Below, piece after piece: positions 53,253-64,000 of a stretch of DNA of 64,000 bases. Positions within the stretch are counted from its first letter, which is position 1. The number at the start of each line of letters is the position of its first letter. The stretch lies in the NCBI RefSeq assembly GCF_029637485.1, contig NZ_CP069128.1, positions 558,001 to 622,000 on the forward strand, written 5' to 3'. The notes below the pieces were generated by a model, which saw only the letters and a program-made list of their open reading frames with translations, did not search any database and was not told where the DNA came from. Source of the DNA: Sphingomonas sp. LHG3406-1. Lineage in GTDB: Bacteria; Pseudomonadota; Alphaproteobacteria; Sphingomonadales; Sphingomonadaceae. The position numbers were made by a program, and so were the translations under genes.

Positions 53253-56200
53253 CTACTGGATCTCAGCCATCAGAGTCGCATTGCCGCCCGCCGCTGTCGT
53301 ATCGACGCAGGTGACCCGCTCGGTCGCGAAACGGGCGACATAGTGGGGGCCGCCGGCCTTGGGGCCGGTGCCTGAAAGGCCTTCGCCGCCGAAGGGCTGG
53401 CTTTCCACCACCGCGCCGATCTGGTTGCGATTGACGTAGAGGTTGCCGACCCTGGCGCGCACCTCGACTTCGGCATGGACGCTGTCGATGCGGCTCTGAA
53501 GACCGAGGGTCAGGCCGAAGCCGGTGGCGTTGATCTGGTCGATGACCTTGCCGAGCTCGCCCGACTTCCAGCGGATGACGTGGAGGATTGGGCCGAAATG
53601 CTCGTCCTTAAGCGCCGACAGATCGGGAAGCTCGGCGATGACCGGGGCGACGAAGCTGCCCTTGCCGGCGCCGGCGGGCAGCGGAAGTTCGGCGACGATG
53701 CGTCCGGCTGCGCGGAGCTCGGCCACATGCGCTGCGAGCGCGGCCCTGGCATCCTCGTCGATGACCGGCCCGACATCGGTGGTGGGCAGCCGCGGATCAC
53801 CGATATGCAGCGCTTCCATCGCGCCGCGGATCATCGCCAGCATGCCATCGGCGACCTCGTCCTGGAGGAACAGGACGCGGAGCGCGGAACAGCGCTGTCC
53901 GGCGGACTGGAAGGCAGAGGCGACCACGTCTCGGGTGACCTGTTCCGGCAGGGCGGACGAATCGACGATCATCGCATTCTGGCCGCCGGTCTCGGCGATC
54001 AGCGGAACGATTGGGCCGTCGCGGCCGGCCAGCGAACGGTTGATCGCCCTGGCGACCGCGGTCGAACCGGTGAAGGCGACGCCAGCGATCAGGCGGTGCG
54101 ACACGAGTGCGGCACCGACCTTGCCGTCGCCGACCGCGAGCTGGACGACGTCGGCGGGAATGCCGGCCTCGTGCATGAGACGGATGGCGAGCGCGCCGAT
54201 CAACGGGGTCTGTTCGGCCGGCTTGGCGATGGCGGCATTGCCGGCAGCAAGGGCGGCGGCGACCGGTCCGGTGAAGATGGCGAGCGGAAAATTCCACGGG
54301 CTAATGCAGGTCCATACGCCGCGGCCGTGGTGGCGAAGCTCGTTCCTCTCGCCGGTCGGCCCAGGAAGCTGGACAGGAACCGCCAGGCGACGGGCTTCCG
54401 CGGCATAATAGCGCAGGAAGTCCACGGCCTCGCGCACTTCGAGGACGGCGTCCGGAAGGGCCTTGCCGGCTTCGCGGATGCAGAGGGAGTAGAACTCCTC
54501 GCGGTGCGCCTCGAACAGGTCGGCGGCGCGGTCGAGGAGGTCGGCGCGGGCATGGCCGCCGAGCGCGTCCCATGGACCTTGCGCGGCGGCGGCGCGGGCG
54601 AGCATGGAGTCGATATCCTGCCCCGTCGTCTCGATCGCTTCGCCGACGACATGGCCGCGGTCGAAGGGCGCAGTGACCTGGTGGCGCGGGCCGCTCCCCT
54701 GCCCGGCCGTCCAGCGATTGCCCTCGAGATCGGCCAGACGGCGGAGCAGCGGCTCGCGCACGGCGATGTCGGTGAGGTCGCAGCCCGCGCTGTTGCGGCG
54801 CTGGGTGCCGAACATCTCGCCCGGCAGCGGGATGGCGGGGTTGCGGCGCGGGGAGAGTGCGGCAAGCTCGGCAACGGGGTCGCGGGTCAGCGCCTCCACC
54901 GGCACGTCGGCGTCGGCGATGCGATTGACGAAGCTGCTGTTCGCGCCGTTCTCGAGCAGGCGGCGGACGAGATAGGCGAGCAATTCCTTGTGGCTGCCGA
55001 CCGGCGCGTAGATGCGGACCGGGGTCTGCGGCTGGCCCAGCTCGCGCTCCAGCCTGGCGAGGCCTTCATACAGTTCCTCGCCCATGCCATGGAGGCGCTG
55101 GAACTCGAACTTCTGCGTTCCGGCCAGCGCCTTGATCGCGCCGATGGTGGTCGCATTGTGGGTGGCGAAGGCGGGGTAGATGGAGTCCGGCGCGCCGAGC
55201 AGCACCTTCGCGCAAGCGAGATAGGAGACGTCCGTCGCGACCTTGCGGGTGAAGACCGGGTAATCGTCATAGCCGCCGACCTGCGCGACCTTGATCTCGC
55301 TATCCCAATAGGCGCCCTTTACCAGTCGGACCATCAGCCGCCGGCGGTGGGCACGGGCGAGGCCGACCACCCATTCGGCGACCGGACGGGCGCGCTTGGC
55401 ATAGGCCTGGAGGGCGATGCCGAGCCCTTCCCAGCCACCGGCGAACAGTGCGTCGTCGGCGACCAGGGCCTCGAGGCAGTCCATCTGCAGCTCGAGCCGG
55501 TCGGATTCCTCGGCGTCGATGGTGAGGTGGACGTTGGCGGCGCTGGCCTGGGCGGCGAGTTCGCGGAGGACCGGGAGGATATGAGCCTTGGCCTCGTCGG
55601 CGTGCAGCGCTTCGTAGCGAGGGTGAAGCGCCGAGAGCTTGACCGAGATGCCGGGCGAGCGGACGACGCCCTCCCCCGCTTCCGCCGCAATGCGGCGGAT
55701 GGCCGAGCGATAGGCTTCGGCATAGCGGTCGGCGTCGGCCATGGTGCGGGCCGCCTCGCCCAGCATGTCGAAGCTGTGGCTGAGCCCCTTGCGGCGTTCC
55801 GGCGCGGCGCGTTCGAGCGCCTCGTCGATGGTGCGTCCGAAAACGAACTGTCCGCCGAGGATCTTCATCGCCTGGCCGACGGCGGTGCGGATGACCGGCT
55901 CGCCGAGCCGACCGACGGCGCGGCCGAGGGCGGCGGTCCAGCTGACGCGGCGGCTCTCGGCGGCGTCGAGCACCTTGCCGGTCAGCAGCAGCGAGAAGGT
56001 GGCGGCATTGACGAACGGCGAGTCGGATTCGCCGAGCTTGTCCGACCAGTCGGGTCCCGAGAGCTTGTCGCGGATCAGTTCGTCGGCGGTGTGGGTATCG
56101 GGGATGCGCAGCAGCGCTTCGGCGAGGCACATGAGCGCGACGCCCTCGTCCGAGCCGAGGTCGTAGGCGTGGAGGAAGGCATCGAGCCCTGCCGGCTTGG

Positions 56201-56378
56201 TCGCGCGGACATGGCGGACGAGCGCCCGGGCGACCGCCTCGGCCTCGCGCGCGGCACCGGGGTCGAGCCGCGCCTGGTCGAGGCGTTCGGCGACCAGCTG
56301 CTCCTCGTCGCGCCGGGTGTCGCGGCGGACGGCCGTGCGATCGAGGGTGGCGGCACGGACCGGCGCGGAGATGTTCAT
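53253..56378 (-). CDS. putA: Bifunctional proline dehydrogenase/P5C dehydrogenase PutA
   Basis: 1041 residues. It oxidises proline to glutamate in two steps with electrons passed to the membrane quinone pool. The N-terminal half is the FAD-dependent PRODH barrel (SVKLSALHPRYE, RLVKGAYWDSEIK, FATHNATTI, QRLHGMG); the C-terminal half is the NAD-linked aldehyde dehydrogenase, with Cys in SAGQRCSALR and Glu in IAETGGQN. No N-terminal ribbon-helix-helix domain, so it is not a self-repressor of the enterobacterial kind. The C-terminal NPFGG-like SQPFGGEGLSGTGPKAGG is typical. It is 9 bases from the secA stop. Confidence 0.95.
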   Translation of the reverse strand: MNISAPVRAATLDRTAVRRDTRRDEEQLVAERLDQARLDPGAAREAEAVARALVRHVRATKPAGLDAFLHAYDLGSDEGVALMCLAEALLRIPDTHTADELIRDKLSGPDWSDKLGESDSPFVNAATFSLLLTGKVLDAAESRRVSWTAALGRAVGRLGEPVIRTAVGQAMKILGGQFVFGRTIDEALERAAPERRKGLSHSFDMLGEAARTMADADRYAEAYRSAIRRIAAEAGEGVVRSPGISVKLSALHPRYEALHADEAKAHILPVLRELAAQASAANVHLTIDAEESDRLELQMDCLEALVADDALFAGGWEGLGIALQAYAKRARPVAEWVVGLARAHRRRLMVRLVKGAYWDSEIKVAQVGGYDDYPVFTRKVATDVSYLACAKVLLGAPDSIYPAFATHNATTIGAIKALAGTQKFEFQRLHGMGEELYEGLARLERELGQPQTPVRIYAPVGSHKELLAYLVRRLLENGANSSFVNRIADADVPVEALTRDPVAELAALSPRRNPAIPLPGEMFGTQRRNSAGCDLTDIAVREPLLRRLADLEGNRWTAGQGSGPRHQVTAPFDRGHVVGEAIETTGQDIDSMLARAAAAQGPWDALGGHARADLLDRAADLFEAHREEFYSLCIREAGKALPDAVLEVREAVDFLRYYAAEARRLAVPVQLPGPTGERNELRHHGRGVWTCISPWNFPLAIFTGPVAAALAAGNAAIAKPAEQTPLIGALAIRLMHEAGIPADVVQLAVGDGKVGAALVSHRLIAGVAFTGSTAVARAINRSLAGRDGPIVPLIAETGGQNAMIVDSSALPEQVTRDVVASAFQSAGQRCSALRVLFLQDEVADGMLAMIRGAMEALHIGDPRLPTTDVGPVIDEDARAALAAHVAELRAAGRIVAELPLPAGAGKGSFVAPVIAELPDLSALKDEHFGPILHVIRWKSGELGKVIDQINATGFGLTLGLQSRIDSVHAEVEVRARVGNLYVNRNQIGAVVESQPFGGEGLSGTGPKAGGPHYVARFATERVTCVDTTAAGGNATLMAEIQ

Positions 56379-56387
56379 GTCAGCGCC

Positions 56388-59108
56388 TCAGGCCAGCTGC
56401 CCGTGGCAATGCTTGAACTTCTTGCCCGAGCCGCACGGGCACGGCGCATTGCGGCTGACCGGTTCGGCGGTCATGCCGTCCGGCAGGTCCGGCTGCGGGA
56501 TGTTGAGCGGGGTGCCGCCTGGGCCGACCAGTCCGCGCGCGGCCGCATCCCAGTCCGCCGTATCGTCCAGGCCCGACAAGGGATCGAGATGCTGGGTGAG
56601 GAAAGCCGGAAGCTCCGGCAGCGGCGGCGGCTCGAGCGCGATCTGGGCCCGCATCAGCGTCTTGGTGACGTCCTCGCGGATGGCGACCAGCAGGCGCTCG
56701 AACAGCAGGAAGGCTTCCTGCTTATATTCGTCGATCGGCTTCTTCTGCGCATAGGAGCGCAGGTGAATGACCTGACGGAGCGCGTCGAGAGTCGCCAGAT
56801 GCTCCTTCCAGTGATGGTCGAGGGTCTGGATGAGGATGGTCTTCTCGACCTCCTGCCAGCGGTCCGGCTCGACCTCGGCGGTCTTCGCGATCATCGCCTC
56901 GTCAGCGAGGCCGCCGATACGCTCGACCATCAGTTCCTGATCGACGCCGTCTTCCTTGAACCAGTCGTCGATCGGCGGCTGCAGGCCGAGCACGACGTCG
57001 AGGCTCTCCTTGAGGCCTTCAACATCCCACTGCTCCGGATAAGTGCCCGGCGGGCAATGGGCGTTGACGAGGCTGACCACCGTGTCCGCGCGCATGTCGG
57101 TGACGACGTCCGAGACGTGGGCCGCATCCATGATCTCGGCGCGCTGCTCGTAGATGACCTTGCGCTGGTCGTTCATCACGTCGTCGAATTCGACGACCTG
57201 CTTGCGGATGTCGTAATTGCGCGCTTCGACCTTTTTCTGCGCGGTTTCGATCGCCTTGGAGATCCACGGCGAGACGATCGCCTCGCCATCCTCGAGGTTC
57301 TTCTCCATCAGCCGGGCGAAGGCCGTCTGCGGCCCGAAGATGCGCAGCAGGTCGTCGTCGAGGCTGAGGTAGAAGCGGCTGAGGCCCGGATCGCCCTGGC
57401 GGCCCGAACGGCCGCGCAGCTGATTATCGATGCGCCGGCTCTCGTGACGCTCGGTGCCGAGCACGAACAGGCCGCCATTGGCCTTCACCTGCTCGCGTTC
57501 GGCCGCCACTTCCTCGCGGATGCGGGCGATGGCCGCCTCGCGCTCCGGGCCTTCCGGCATGTTGCCGAGTTCGTCACCGACGCGGAACTCGACGTTGCCG
57601 CCGAGCTGGATGTCGGTGCCGCGGCCAGCCATGTTGGTGGCGATGGTGACCGCACCGATCCGGCCGGCCTGGGCCACGAGATGGGCTTCCTGCTCGTGGA
57701 AGCGGGCGTTGAGGACGGCATGGCGGATGCCTTCCTTCTCGAGATATTCGCTGAGCAGCTCCGACTTCTCGATCGAGACGGTGCCGACGAGGACCGGCTG
57801 GCCCATGTCCTGCCGCTTCTTGATCTCCTTCGCGATGGCCGCGAACTTGTCGGTGATGTTCTTGTAGAATTCGTCGTCCTCGTCGATCCGCTTCACCGCC
57901 ACATGGGTCGGGATGGAGACCACGTTCATCTTGTAGATGTCGAAGAATTCCGGCGCTTCGGTCAGCGCGGTGCCGGTCATGCCTGACAGCTTGGGATACA
58001 TGCGGAAGTAATTCTGGAAGGTGATCGAGGCGAGCGTCTGGTTCTCGGGCTCGATGTTGACGCCTTCCTTCGCCTCGACCGCCTGGTGGAGACCGTCCGA
58101 CCAGCGCCGACCGTCCATCATGCGGCCGGTAAACTCGTCGATGATGACGACCTTGCCGTCCTTGACGATATAGTCGATGTCGCGGCGGAACATGGTGTTC
58201 GCCTTGAGCGCCTGGTTGAGGTGGTGGACCACCTGCGTGTTCGCAATGTCGTAGAGGTTGGCGCCTTCGATCAGGCCGGCCTGCTCGAGCAGCCGCTCGG
58301 CCTTCTCGGTGCCCTCTTCGGTGAGAACGACGCTGCGCTGCTTCTCGTCCTTCTCATAGTCGCCCTCGCCAAGCTGCTTCACCAGCTTGTCGACCGAGAT
58401 GTAGAGGTCCGACTTGTCGTCAGTCGGGCCGGAGATGATCAGCGGAGTGCGGGCTTCGTCGATGAGGATCGAGTCCACCTCGTCGACGATGGCATAAGCG
58501 AACGGCCGCTGGACCATCTGGTCGCGGCTGTACTTCATGTTGTCGCGCAGATAGTCGAAGCCAAGCTCGTTGTTGGTCGCGTAGGTGATGTCGGCATTGT
58601 AGGCGGCGCGGCGCTCGTCCTCGCCGAGGTTCGGCACGATCACACCGACGGTGAGGCCCAGGAAATTGTGGACCTGGCCCATCCATTCGGCGTCGCGGCG
58701 GGCAAGATAGTCGTTGACGGTAACGACATGGACGCCCTTGCCGGGAAGCGCATTGAGGTAGGTGGCGAGCGTGGCGACCAGGGTCTTGCCCTCGCCCGTC
58801 CGCATCTCGGCGATCTCGCCGCGGTGAAGGGCGATGCCGCCGATCATCTGCACATCGTAATGGCGCTGGCCGAGGGTCCGCTTGGCCGCCTCGCGGACGG
58901 TGGCGAAGGCTTCGGGAAGCAGGTCGTCGAGCTTGGTGCCATTTTCGAGACGCTGGCGGAAGATGGCGGTCTGGTTCTTCAGTTCGTCGTCGGTCAGGGC
59001 CGAGATGGTCGGCTCATGCGCGTTGATCGCCTCCACGATGCGGCGGAGCTTGGCGACGTAGCGGTCGTTGCTCGAGCCGAAGAGCGACTTGGCGAACGAT
59101 TGCAGCAT
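56388..59108 (-). CDS. secA: Preprotein translocase ATPase SecA
   Basis: 906 residues, full length. SecA drives post-translational export through SecYEG. Walker A is [13 protein letters not shown], followed by [20 protein letters not shown], the preprotein cross-linking region, and [13 protein letters not shown] in the second ATP-binding fold. The C-terminal linker ends in the zinc motif [14 protein letters not shown], the SecB-binding signature. Promoter region upstream (59109-59333, 225 bases) contains palindrome CTCCCC/GGGGAG (59219-59236) and no other gene. Confidence 0.97.
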   Translation of the reverse strand: MLQSFAKSLFGSSNDRYVAKLRRIVEAINAHEPTISALTDDELKNQTAIFRQRLENGTKLDDLLPEAFATVREAAKRTLGQRHYDVQMIGGIALHRGEIAEMRTGEGKTLVATLATYLNALPGKGVHVVTVNDYLARRDAEWMGQVHNFLGLTVGVIVPNLGEDERRAAYNADITYATNNELGFDYLRDNMKYSRDQMVQRPFAYAIVDEVDSILIDEARTPLIISGPTDDKSDLYISVDKLVKQLGEGDYEKDEKQRSVVLTEEGTEKAERLLEQAGLIEGANLYDIANTQVVHHLNQALKANTMFRRDIDYIVKDGKVVIIDEFTGRMMDGRRWSDGLHQAVEAKEGVNIEPENQTLASITFQNYFRMYPKLSGMTGTALTEAPEFFDIYKMNVVSIPTHVAVKRIDEDDEFYKNITDKFAAIAKEIKKRQDMGQPVLVGTVSIEKSELLSEYLEKEGIRHAVLNARFHEQEAHLVAQAGRIGAVTIATNMAGRGTDIQLGGNVEFRVGDELGNMPEGPEREAAIARIREEVAAEREQVKANGGLFVLGTERHESRRIDNQLRGRSGRQGDPGLSRFYLSLDDDLLRIFGPQTAFARLMEKNLEDGEAIVSPWISKAIETAQKKVEARNYDIRKQVVEFDDVMNDQRKVIYEQRAEIMDAAHVSDVVTDMRADTVVSLVNAHCPPGTYPEQWDVEGLKESLDVVLGLQPPIDDWFKEDGVDQELMVERIGGLADEAMIAKTAEVEPDRWQEVEKTILIQTLDHHWKEHLATLDALRQVIHLRSYAQKKPIDEYKQEAFLLFERLLVAIREDVTKTLMRAQIALEPPPLPELPAFLTQHLDPLSGLDDTADWDAAARGLVGPGGTPLNIPQPDLPDGMTAEPVSRNAPCPCGSGKKFKHCHGQLA

Positions 59109-59333
59109 GAGACTTCCTTAAGGGCGCGGGACAGGACGGAACGCGCCCGCGCGCGAGCGTTTTCGAGTGGCGGGCGATGTAGGGTTGGGGTCGGGGGTAG
59201 TCAATTGATGGAACGCCTCTCCCCTCTGTGGGGGAGCGTTCGGCTGAGCTGACGGAGGGTACTCGTCGCGCGACCGAGATCCCTCCGCCTTCCCTTGGAG
59301 CCGAGCCCTACCCCCTGCGGGAAGCGCGCCCGG

Positions 59334-59651
59334 TTAAAGAACGCCCTCGAGCCATGCCGCGAGCTGGCTCTTCGGCAGGGCGCCGACCTTCTGGGCGACC
59401 GGCTCGCCGTTCTTGAACAGCAGCATGGTCGGAATTCCGCGCACGCCATATTTGCCAGGCGTATCGGGGTTCTCGTCGATGTTGAGCTTGGCGATGGTGA
59501 CCTTGTCGCCCATCGTCTGGCTGAGCTCTTCGAGCGCGGGGGCGATCATCTTGCACGGGCCGCACCATTCCGCCCAGAAATCCACCAGCACCGGCTTGTC
59601 GGCGCCCAGCACATCGGTGGCGAAGCTCTGGTCGGTCACGTTCTTGGTCAT
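59334..59651 (-). CDS. trxA: Thioredoxin 1
   Basis: 105 residues. Redox motif WCGPC (Cys30, Cys33) in [13 protein letters not shown], conserved cis-proline in RGIPTMLLF. Cytoplasmic protein-disulfide reductant. Typical alphaproteobacterial addB-addA-trxA arrangement: its ATG overlaps the addA stop (ATGA). No clear terminator sequence follows. Confidence 0.96.
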   Translation of the reverse strand: MTKNVTDQSFATDVLGADKPVLVDFWAEWCGPCKMIAPALEELSQTMGDKVTIAKLNIDENPDTPGKYGVRGIPTMLLFKNGEPVAQKVGALPKSQLAAWLEGVL

Positions 59652-62600
59652 GATGGGGAAGGCTCCTGATTCGCGTTCACCTGCATATGGGTAGGCTCCG
59701 GCAGCGGCTCAAGCGGCACGGCGATCAGGACCGGACCGGCCGTGTAGAGCAGTGCCGTTTCGATACGGCGCTCGGGGAAGATTACGCCTAGCGCAGCGCC
59801 ATAGGCGTTCATCTGGCGGCGGTGGCCAGCGGGCACGTCGGCGAGGCTGCGAGGAACGCTTCGGCCGGTCTTGAAATCGACTATCCGGACGAGGTCGGGC
59901 GTGACCAGCAGCCGGTCGACCGTGCCGGCGATCACCCGCCCATCGGGCAGCGTGGCGGCGATCGGCGCTTCGGCGAGGGCGTGTGCGGAGAAGAGCTCGG
60001 CATGTTCGTCCGCCTCGATGACCGTGAGAGCGGAATCGACCAGCGCGGTCCGGAGGTCGGCGTCGCTCACGCCGGCGCCATGCTGGAGCCAGGCGAAGGC
60101 GGCGCGGCGGCGATCGCCGGGCGGAGTGGCCGGCAGCCGTTCGAACAAGGCGTGGAGCAGCCGGCCGCGTTCGGCCGCGACGGCGAGGTCGGGGCCGGGC
60201 GGCGGACGGCTGTCGTCGTCGGGCGCGATCTGCGATGGCGCGAGCGGACGCGGCGGCCTTGCTTCCGCCGGTGCGGCAAGCCGCGCCCAGGCGGGCACCT
60301 CGACCACGCCGGCAGGAGCGGACTCAAGCTCGTCTCCACTCGCCCGTCCGGTGCCCGAGGCATGGCGCAGGATGCCGTGCTCGTCGGGAGCGATGCCGCT
60401 CGCCGCCATCGCCTCGCCGACGACGCTGTGCCAGCTGTCGGCCGACATTTTCCTCGACGGCTTGAGGCCGGTGACGATCAACCGCTCGCCGGCGCGGGTC
60501 AGGGCGACGTAGAGCAGGCGGAAATGCTCTTCGCGCTCCTTGGCCTTCTCGGCCTGGACTATGTCGTCGAAGGGCGGCGCGATCTCGTCCTTGCGCGGGC
60601 GGATGACGGGGAAGCGGCCGGCCAGGCTCGGCACGTCGAGGATGGTCCGGGTGCCGCCGAGCTGGTCGGGATTGGCGGTCGCGTCGGCGAGGATCACCAG
60701 CGGCGCTTCCAGCCCCTTGGCACCGTGGACCGTCATGATCCGGACGGCGTCGCCGCGTCCTTCCGGATCGCGCTTCACTTCCAGCTCGCCATGGGAAAGC
60801 CAGGCGAGGAAATGCTGAAGAGTGACGGTCTCGCCCGCCTCGAACTGCATGGCGGCGGCGAGCAGTTCGTTGATCGGGTCGCGCGCCTGGCGGCCGAGGC
60901 GGGTGAGCAGCCTTCGGCGGCCGTCCATGGGCCCGGACAGGATATGTTCGAGGAAGGCATGGGGCCCGGCATAGTCCGCCATGCCGAGAAGGGCGGTCAG
61001 CGTGTCGCGGGCGGCGCGGAATTCGGGCCGATCCTCCGCGCGGTGGCCGAGCTCCTCCCACAGGCGCCGGCGGCGGTCGTGGCCGGCGAGCGCATAGAGA
61101 TCATCCTGGCACCAGCCGATCAAAGGCGAGACGAGCAGATTGGCAAGGTTGAGGTCGTCGAGCGGCTGGACGGCGAAGCGGGTGGCGGCGAGCAGGTCCT
61201 GCACCGCCAGCGGCTCGGACAGGACCAGCCGGTCGAGGCCGGCGGTGCGAACGCCTCGCTCGAACAGGCGCGCGACGAGCAAGGAGGCGAGTGTGTTGCG
61301 GCTGCGGACCAGGACGAGGATGTCGCCGGGCCCGAGCGGCTTGCCGGTCGAGGCGAGGATGGGCGCGCGATCGATCTCGGCCTTGATCCAGTCGGCAAGC
61401 TTTCCGGCATAGGCACGGCGGGCCTCGTCCTCCCAGCGCTCCTCGTCGGCGGTCTCGACGCCATCGCCTTCCTCCTCCTCCTCCTCGGCAAAGGGGGGCC
61501 AGACTTCGACACTGCCGGCGCGGGCCTCATGGAAGCTGCGGTGCGGCGGGGCCGCTTCGGAAAGGCCGATGCGGTCGTGGGTGAGGTGGGCAAGCACCAT
61601 ATCGACCACGTCAAGCACGGCTTGAGAGGAGCGGAAGCTGCGGCTGATCGAGAGCAGGCAGAAAGGCAAAGGGCCGCCGAGCGCTGCGTCGCGGAAGTGG
61701 GTCCGCGCCTTCTCGAACTCGGCCGGGTCGGTGCCCTGGAACCCGTAGATCGCCTGCTTGAAGTCACCGACCAAGAACAGGGTGCGGTGATCGGGGCCAG
61801 CCCCCTGCCCCGCCCAATATTCCTCAGTCAGCGCCTTGACGATCGCCCACTGCGCCTCGTTGGTGTCCTGCGCCTCGTCGACCAGCAGATGATCGGTGCG
61901 CCGATCGAGCTTGAAGCGGATCCAGTCGGCGATTCCGGGTTGCTGGAGAAGGTCGCGGGACCAGCGGATGAGATCGTCGAAGTCGGCCACGCCTTCCGCC
62001 CGCTTGGCCGCGGCATAGGCATCGGCGAAGCGCTTGCCGGCGCGCAGGCCGGCGGCGAGCAATCCGACCAGCCGGTCGCCGCGAAGGAGAGCGAGCAACT
62101 CCTCCACCTGTTCACAAAGCCGGTCGCATTCCGCCTGCGCATCGGGCCAATGCTTGACGATGTCCCGCACCGAGCGGCGGGTGCCGGTTCCGGTGAGGAC
62201 CGACTTGCCCGCAAAGCGCGGAAGGTCACGGCAGCGCTCCTCGGGCGAAAGGGTCAGCCAGCGCTCGATCTCGACAATGAAGGGCTCACCTTTCGGCTTG
62301 CCCCAGCGGCGGTAGGCGCCTGCCAGTTGCTGCAGGGTGGCGCAGTCGAAATGATCGTCATGGCAACGCTGCGCGACCAGCTGCTCGACGCCGTCAGCCG
62401 GCAGCCCCATCAGCGTGCGAAGGCCGGGCTCGACGTCCGAAAGGTCGGCGAACCGGGCCATCCCCTCGATCGAGGCGGCGCAGCGCTTCAGATATTTGCG
62501 GACATCGTCCTCGTCGAGGCGCGAGGCGAGCGTCTCGAGATCGGCGAGGAAACTCTGGTCACTCTCCGTCGAGCGCTCGGCCAGCGCGGCGAGGGTTCGC

Positions 62601-63076
62601 TCGACCAAGGCCTCCTCCTCGCGACCTTCGATCGGGCGAAAACCGGGCGTGACCCCTGCCTCGGCAGGAAAGGCGGCGAGCAGGGTCTGGCAGAAGCTGT
62701 GGATGGTCTGGATGCGAAGGCCGCCCGGGCAGTCGAGCACGGTCGCGAACAGGCGGCGGGCGCGGTCGCGGAGCGGCGCATTCGCGGCCACGCCAAGCGA
62801 GCGGAGTTCTCGTTCCAGCCCAAGGTCGTCGAGCCCGACCCAATAGGCCAGCCGGCCGCCGACACGCTCCGCCATCTCTGCCGCCGCGGCCTTGGTAAAG
62901 GTCAGGCAGAGGATCGACTCGGGCGCGGCGCCTTCTAGCAGAAGGCGCAGCACGCGGGCGGTAAGCACCTGCGTCTTGCCGGTTCCGGCGCTGGCGGACA
63001 GGGAGGCGTGGATGGAAGGATCGGCCGCCTCGGCCTGATCGGGATCGAGCGGCTTCAATGGGGACAGGCGCGCCAT
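59648..63076 (-). CDS. addA: Double-strand break repair helicase/nuclease AddA
   Basis: 1142 residues. UvrD-like superfamily 1 helicase: Walker [12 protein letters not shown] near residue 30, [13 protein letters not shown] (motif II), [23 protein letters not shown] and [12 protein letters not shown] (motif VI). The C-terminal PD-(D/E)XK nuclease domain has [13 protein letters not shown]. It forms the AddAB double-strand break resection complex with AddB, whose gene follows after a 222-base gap containing an opposite-strand small gene. Overlaps trxA by 4 bases. Confidence 0.96.
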   Translation of the reverse strand: MARLSPLKPLDPDQAEAADPSIHASLSASAGTGKTQVLTARVLRLLLEGAAPESILCLTFTKAAAAEMAERVGGRLAYWVGLDDLGLERELRSLGVAANAPLRDRARRLFATVLDCPGGLRIQTIHSFCQTLLAAFPAEAGVTPGFRPIEGREEEALVERTLAALAERSTESDQSFLADLETLASRLDEDDVRKYLKRCAASIEGMARFADLSDVEPGLRTLMGLPADGVEQLVAQRCHDDHFDCATLQQLAGAYRRWGKPKGEPFIVEIERWLTLSPEERCRDLPRFAGKSVLTGTGTRRSVRDIVKHWPDAQAECDRLCEQVEELLALLRGDRLVGLLAAGLRAGKRFADAYAAAKRAEGVADFDDLIRWSRDLLQQPGIADWIRFKLDRRTDHLLVDEAQDTNEAQWAIVKALTEEYWAGQGAGPDHRTLFLVGDFKQAIYGFQGTDPAEFEKARTHFRDAALGGPLPFCLLSISRSFRSSQAVLDVVDMVLAHLTHDRIGLSEAAPPHRSFHEARAGSVEVWPPFAEEEEEEGDGVETADEERWEDEARRAYAGKLADWIKAEIDRAPILASTGKPLGPGDILVLVRSRNTLASLLVARLFERGVRTAGLDRLVLSEPLAVQDLLAATRFAVQPLDDLNLANLLVSPLIGWCQDDLYALAGHDRRRRLWEELGHRAEDRPEFRAARDTLTALLGMADYAGPHAFLEHILSGPMDGRRRLLTRLGRQARDPINELLAAAMQFEAGETVTLQHFLAWLSHGELEVKRDPEGRGDAVRIMTVHGAKGLEAPLVILADATANPDQLGGTRTILDVPSLAGRFPVIRPRKDEIAPPFDDIVQAEKAKEREEHFRLLYVALTRAGERLIVTGLKPSRKMSADSWHSVVGEAMAASGIAPDEHGILRHASGTGRASGDELESAPAGVVEVPAWARLAAPAEARPPRPLAPSQIAPDDDSRPPPGPDLAVAAERGRLLHALFERLPATPPGDRRRAAFAWLQHGAGVSDADLRTALVDSALTVIEADEHAELFSAHALAEAPIAATLPDGRVIAGTVDRLLVTPDLVRIVDFKTGRSVPRSLADVPAGHRRQMNAYGAALGVIFPERRIETALLYTAGPVLIAVPLEPLPEPTHMQVNANQEPSPS

Positions 63077-63150
63077 GCCGATGCACTCATAACGCTTCCG
63101 CCAGGCCGCGCCATGCGTTTATGAGGCTCGAAAAGGTGAAGGAGCGACAG

Positions 63151-63297
63151 GTGTCGGAAGAGAAGAAGAAGCCGGGCGCAACGGGCAAGGAAGCCGACAA
63201 CCGCAACTTCAAGGCCGGCATCGCCGTCGGCATCGGCTCGGCTGCGATCGTCGCCGCCCTGCTCTACGCCCGCTCCGGCAAGCCGAAGAAGAAATAG
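63151..63297 (+). CDS. Small single-span membrane protein between addA and addB
   Basis: 48 residues from GTG at 63151 with AAGGAG 7 bases upstream; an ATG at 63121 would add 10 residues but has no ribosome site. Lys/Glu-rich start, one membrane helix (FKAGIAVGIGSAAIVAALLYA), Lys-rich end (SGKPKKK). It lies on the plus strand, wedged between the addA start and addB stop, only 1 base from the latter. Function unknown. Confidence 0.6.
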   Translation: MSEEKKKPGATGKEADNRNFKAGIAVGIGSAAIVAALLYARSGKPKKK

Positions 63298-63298
63298 C

Positions 63299-64000
63299 TC
63301 AGCTCCGGCCGAGCCACTCCTCGAGCCGCATCAGCTGGTCATAGTCGCCGTAGCGGGCGAAGCGGGGCTGGAGCTTGGCGGTGAAGGGCTCGGTTCCAGT
63401 CAGCCAGCGTGCGGCGGCAGCGGTGAAGTGATCGCGCGCTTCCCCAAGAAAGGCTGAAGCGCGCTCGACCGGCGCGACGAAGCCGCGTGCGTCGACCTTG
63501 TCTGGCCTGGCGAGCGACCAATATTCGAGCTTGGTCGGCGCTTCGCGGATGCCCTCGAAACCGCCCGCTTCGGCGATCAGGCCGAGCAATCCCAGTTGCA
63601 GCGCAAAGCCGGCCTCGATCTGGTTCTTCGCCGGTGGCTTGCCGGTCTTGAAGTCGAGGATGGCAAGCTCGCCGTCGGGGCTGAGCCGGTCGATGCGATC
63701 GGCCCTGCCGATCAGCCGGACGCCGGCAATCTCCGCCTCCCCGTCGACTTCGGCACCGATCGGGCGACGCCCCTGCTTCTGGTTGGCGCCCTCAAACTCG
63801 GACAGCCGCTCGATCGCCTCGAGCAGGCGCGGACCCCACAGCGCGCGCAACAGCGGGTGGATGTCGTCGGCAGCCAGCAGTTCGCGAGCGCGCGGAAGCA
63901 GGCGCGAAGGAGCGCACTGGTCTTCCTCATACCAGGTTTCGAACAGGGCATGAACGATGGTCCCGCGCCAGGCGGCATCCTGCTCGCGGCCGAGCGGGTC
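63299..64000 (-). CDS. addB: Double-strand break repair protein AddB, C-terminal part
   Basis: Partial: 233 codons plus stop, the start lies beyond the window. The visible part is the PD-(D/E)XK nuclease domain: IVHALFETWYEE, then RLIGRADRIDRL, AILDFKTGKPP (Asp and Lys of the nuclease) and FALQLGLLGLIAE. AddB contains an inactivated helicase plus this nuclease. The family four-cysteine Fe-S cluster lies elsewhere and cannot be seen here. Upstream partner of addA in the repair operon. Confidence 0.9.
   Translation of the reverse strand, partial: DPLGREQDAAWRGTIVHALFETWYEEDQCAPSRLLPRARELLAADDIHPLLRALWGPRLLEAIERLSEFEGANQKQGRRPIGAEVDGEAEIAGVRLIGRADRIDRLSPDGELAILDFKTGKPPAKNQIEAGFALQLGLLGLIAEAGGFEGIREAPTKLEYWSLARPDKVDARGFVAPVERASAFLGEARDHFTAAAARWLTGTEPFTAKLQPRFARYGDYDQLMRLEEWLGRS

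Noticed and set aside
53475..57986. 1503-codon open frame on the plus strand
   Set aside because: It runs antisense to putA and secA, whose motifs are complete. The long frame reflects high-GC codon structure; its translation has no recognisable domain and is biased in Arg, Ala and Gly.
59822..62938. 1038-codon open frame antisense to addA
   Set aside because: Same reason: addA is intact on the other strand and the frame has no domain.

Overview
The window is high-GC, densely packed chromosomal DNA from an alphaproteobacterium, most likely the Sphingomonadales (Sphingomonas/Sphingomicrobium-like). Signs of this are the addB-addA-trxA order, the dnaX-ybaB pair, a short NG-only FtsY, GTG/TTG starts with 4-base stop/start overlaps, and dispersed GTCA/GGTCAAGCCC-type palindromes. 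I saw no prophage, insertion sequence, CRISPR array or conjugative gene. This is mainly a core-genome segment.

Layout. 1-4.9 kb: a partial CPBP-like membrane gene and a gene with an Arg/Gly/Pro-rich tail (minus strand), then dapF-ftsY-yciB and an ABC exporter (plus). 5-6.2 kb: Fe/Mn superoxide dismutase and a secreted TPR protein. 6.3-10.2 kb: an expanded phage-shock locus, with pspF divergent from a sigma54-type promoter, pspA, pspB, pspC and four more small membrane/coiled-coil genes. The last of these carries a one-base frameshift. 10.2-16.4 kb: sufE, a thioesterase, a J-domain protein, RNase P RNA, an acyl-CoA ligase, ybaB, dnaX and SRP RNA. 16.1-19.3 kb: ferredoxin plus two tandem cysteine desulfurases, opposite an alpha/beta hydrolase. 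19.3-24.3 kb: small proteins, a Ser/Thr dehydratase, a polyamine pair (ornithine decarboxylase and a deoxyhypusine-synthase-like enzyme) and two MAPEG proteins. 24.3-31 kb (minus): an RNA uracil methyltransferase, NAD(P)HX repair enzyme, ispE, a large TPR protein and ETF-ubiquinone oxidoreductase, joined by overlaps. 31-37 kb (plus): a degenerate uracil-DNA-glycosylase-like protein, lytic transglycosylase, radical SAM protein, M28 peptidase and two lipoproteins. 37-42.9 kb: two tRNAs, a kinase-like protein, a VWA protein, a JmjC-like oxygenase, NamZ-type muramidase and a DOMON-like protein. 42.9-50.1 kb: tyrS, recG, sdhE and mfd. 50.1-53.2 kb: a methyltransferase, an EAL phosphodiesterase, NAD kinase, tRNA-Asn and a BLUF photoreceptor. 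53.2-64 kb (minus): putA, secA, trxA, addA and the C-terminal part of addB.

How the genes work together. Several blocks are coherent: envelope stress (pspF/pspA-C plus the extra small genes), Fe-S cluster biogenesis (sufE; two desulfurases and ferredoxin), polyamine synthesis (ornithine to putrescine to probably homospermidine), DNA repair (recG, mfd, addAB) and peptidoglycan turnover (transglycosylase, NamZ).

The most unusual element is the psp locus. Six consecutive genes, including pspB and pspC, end in or contain variants of one short amphipathic motif (L-E/K-x-R-hydrophobic-x-V-hydrophobic-E-R-I-x-T ... A-x-x-I-E-x-L-R). This suggests an expanded family of interacting Psp membrane adaptors that I do not recognise as described.
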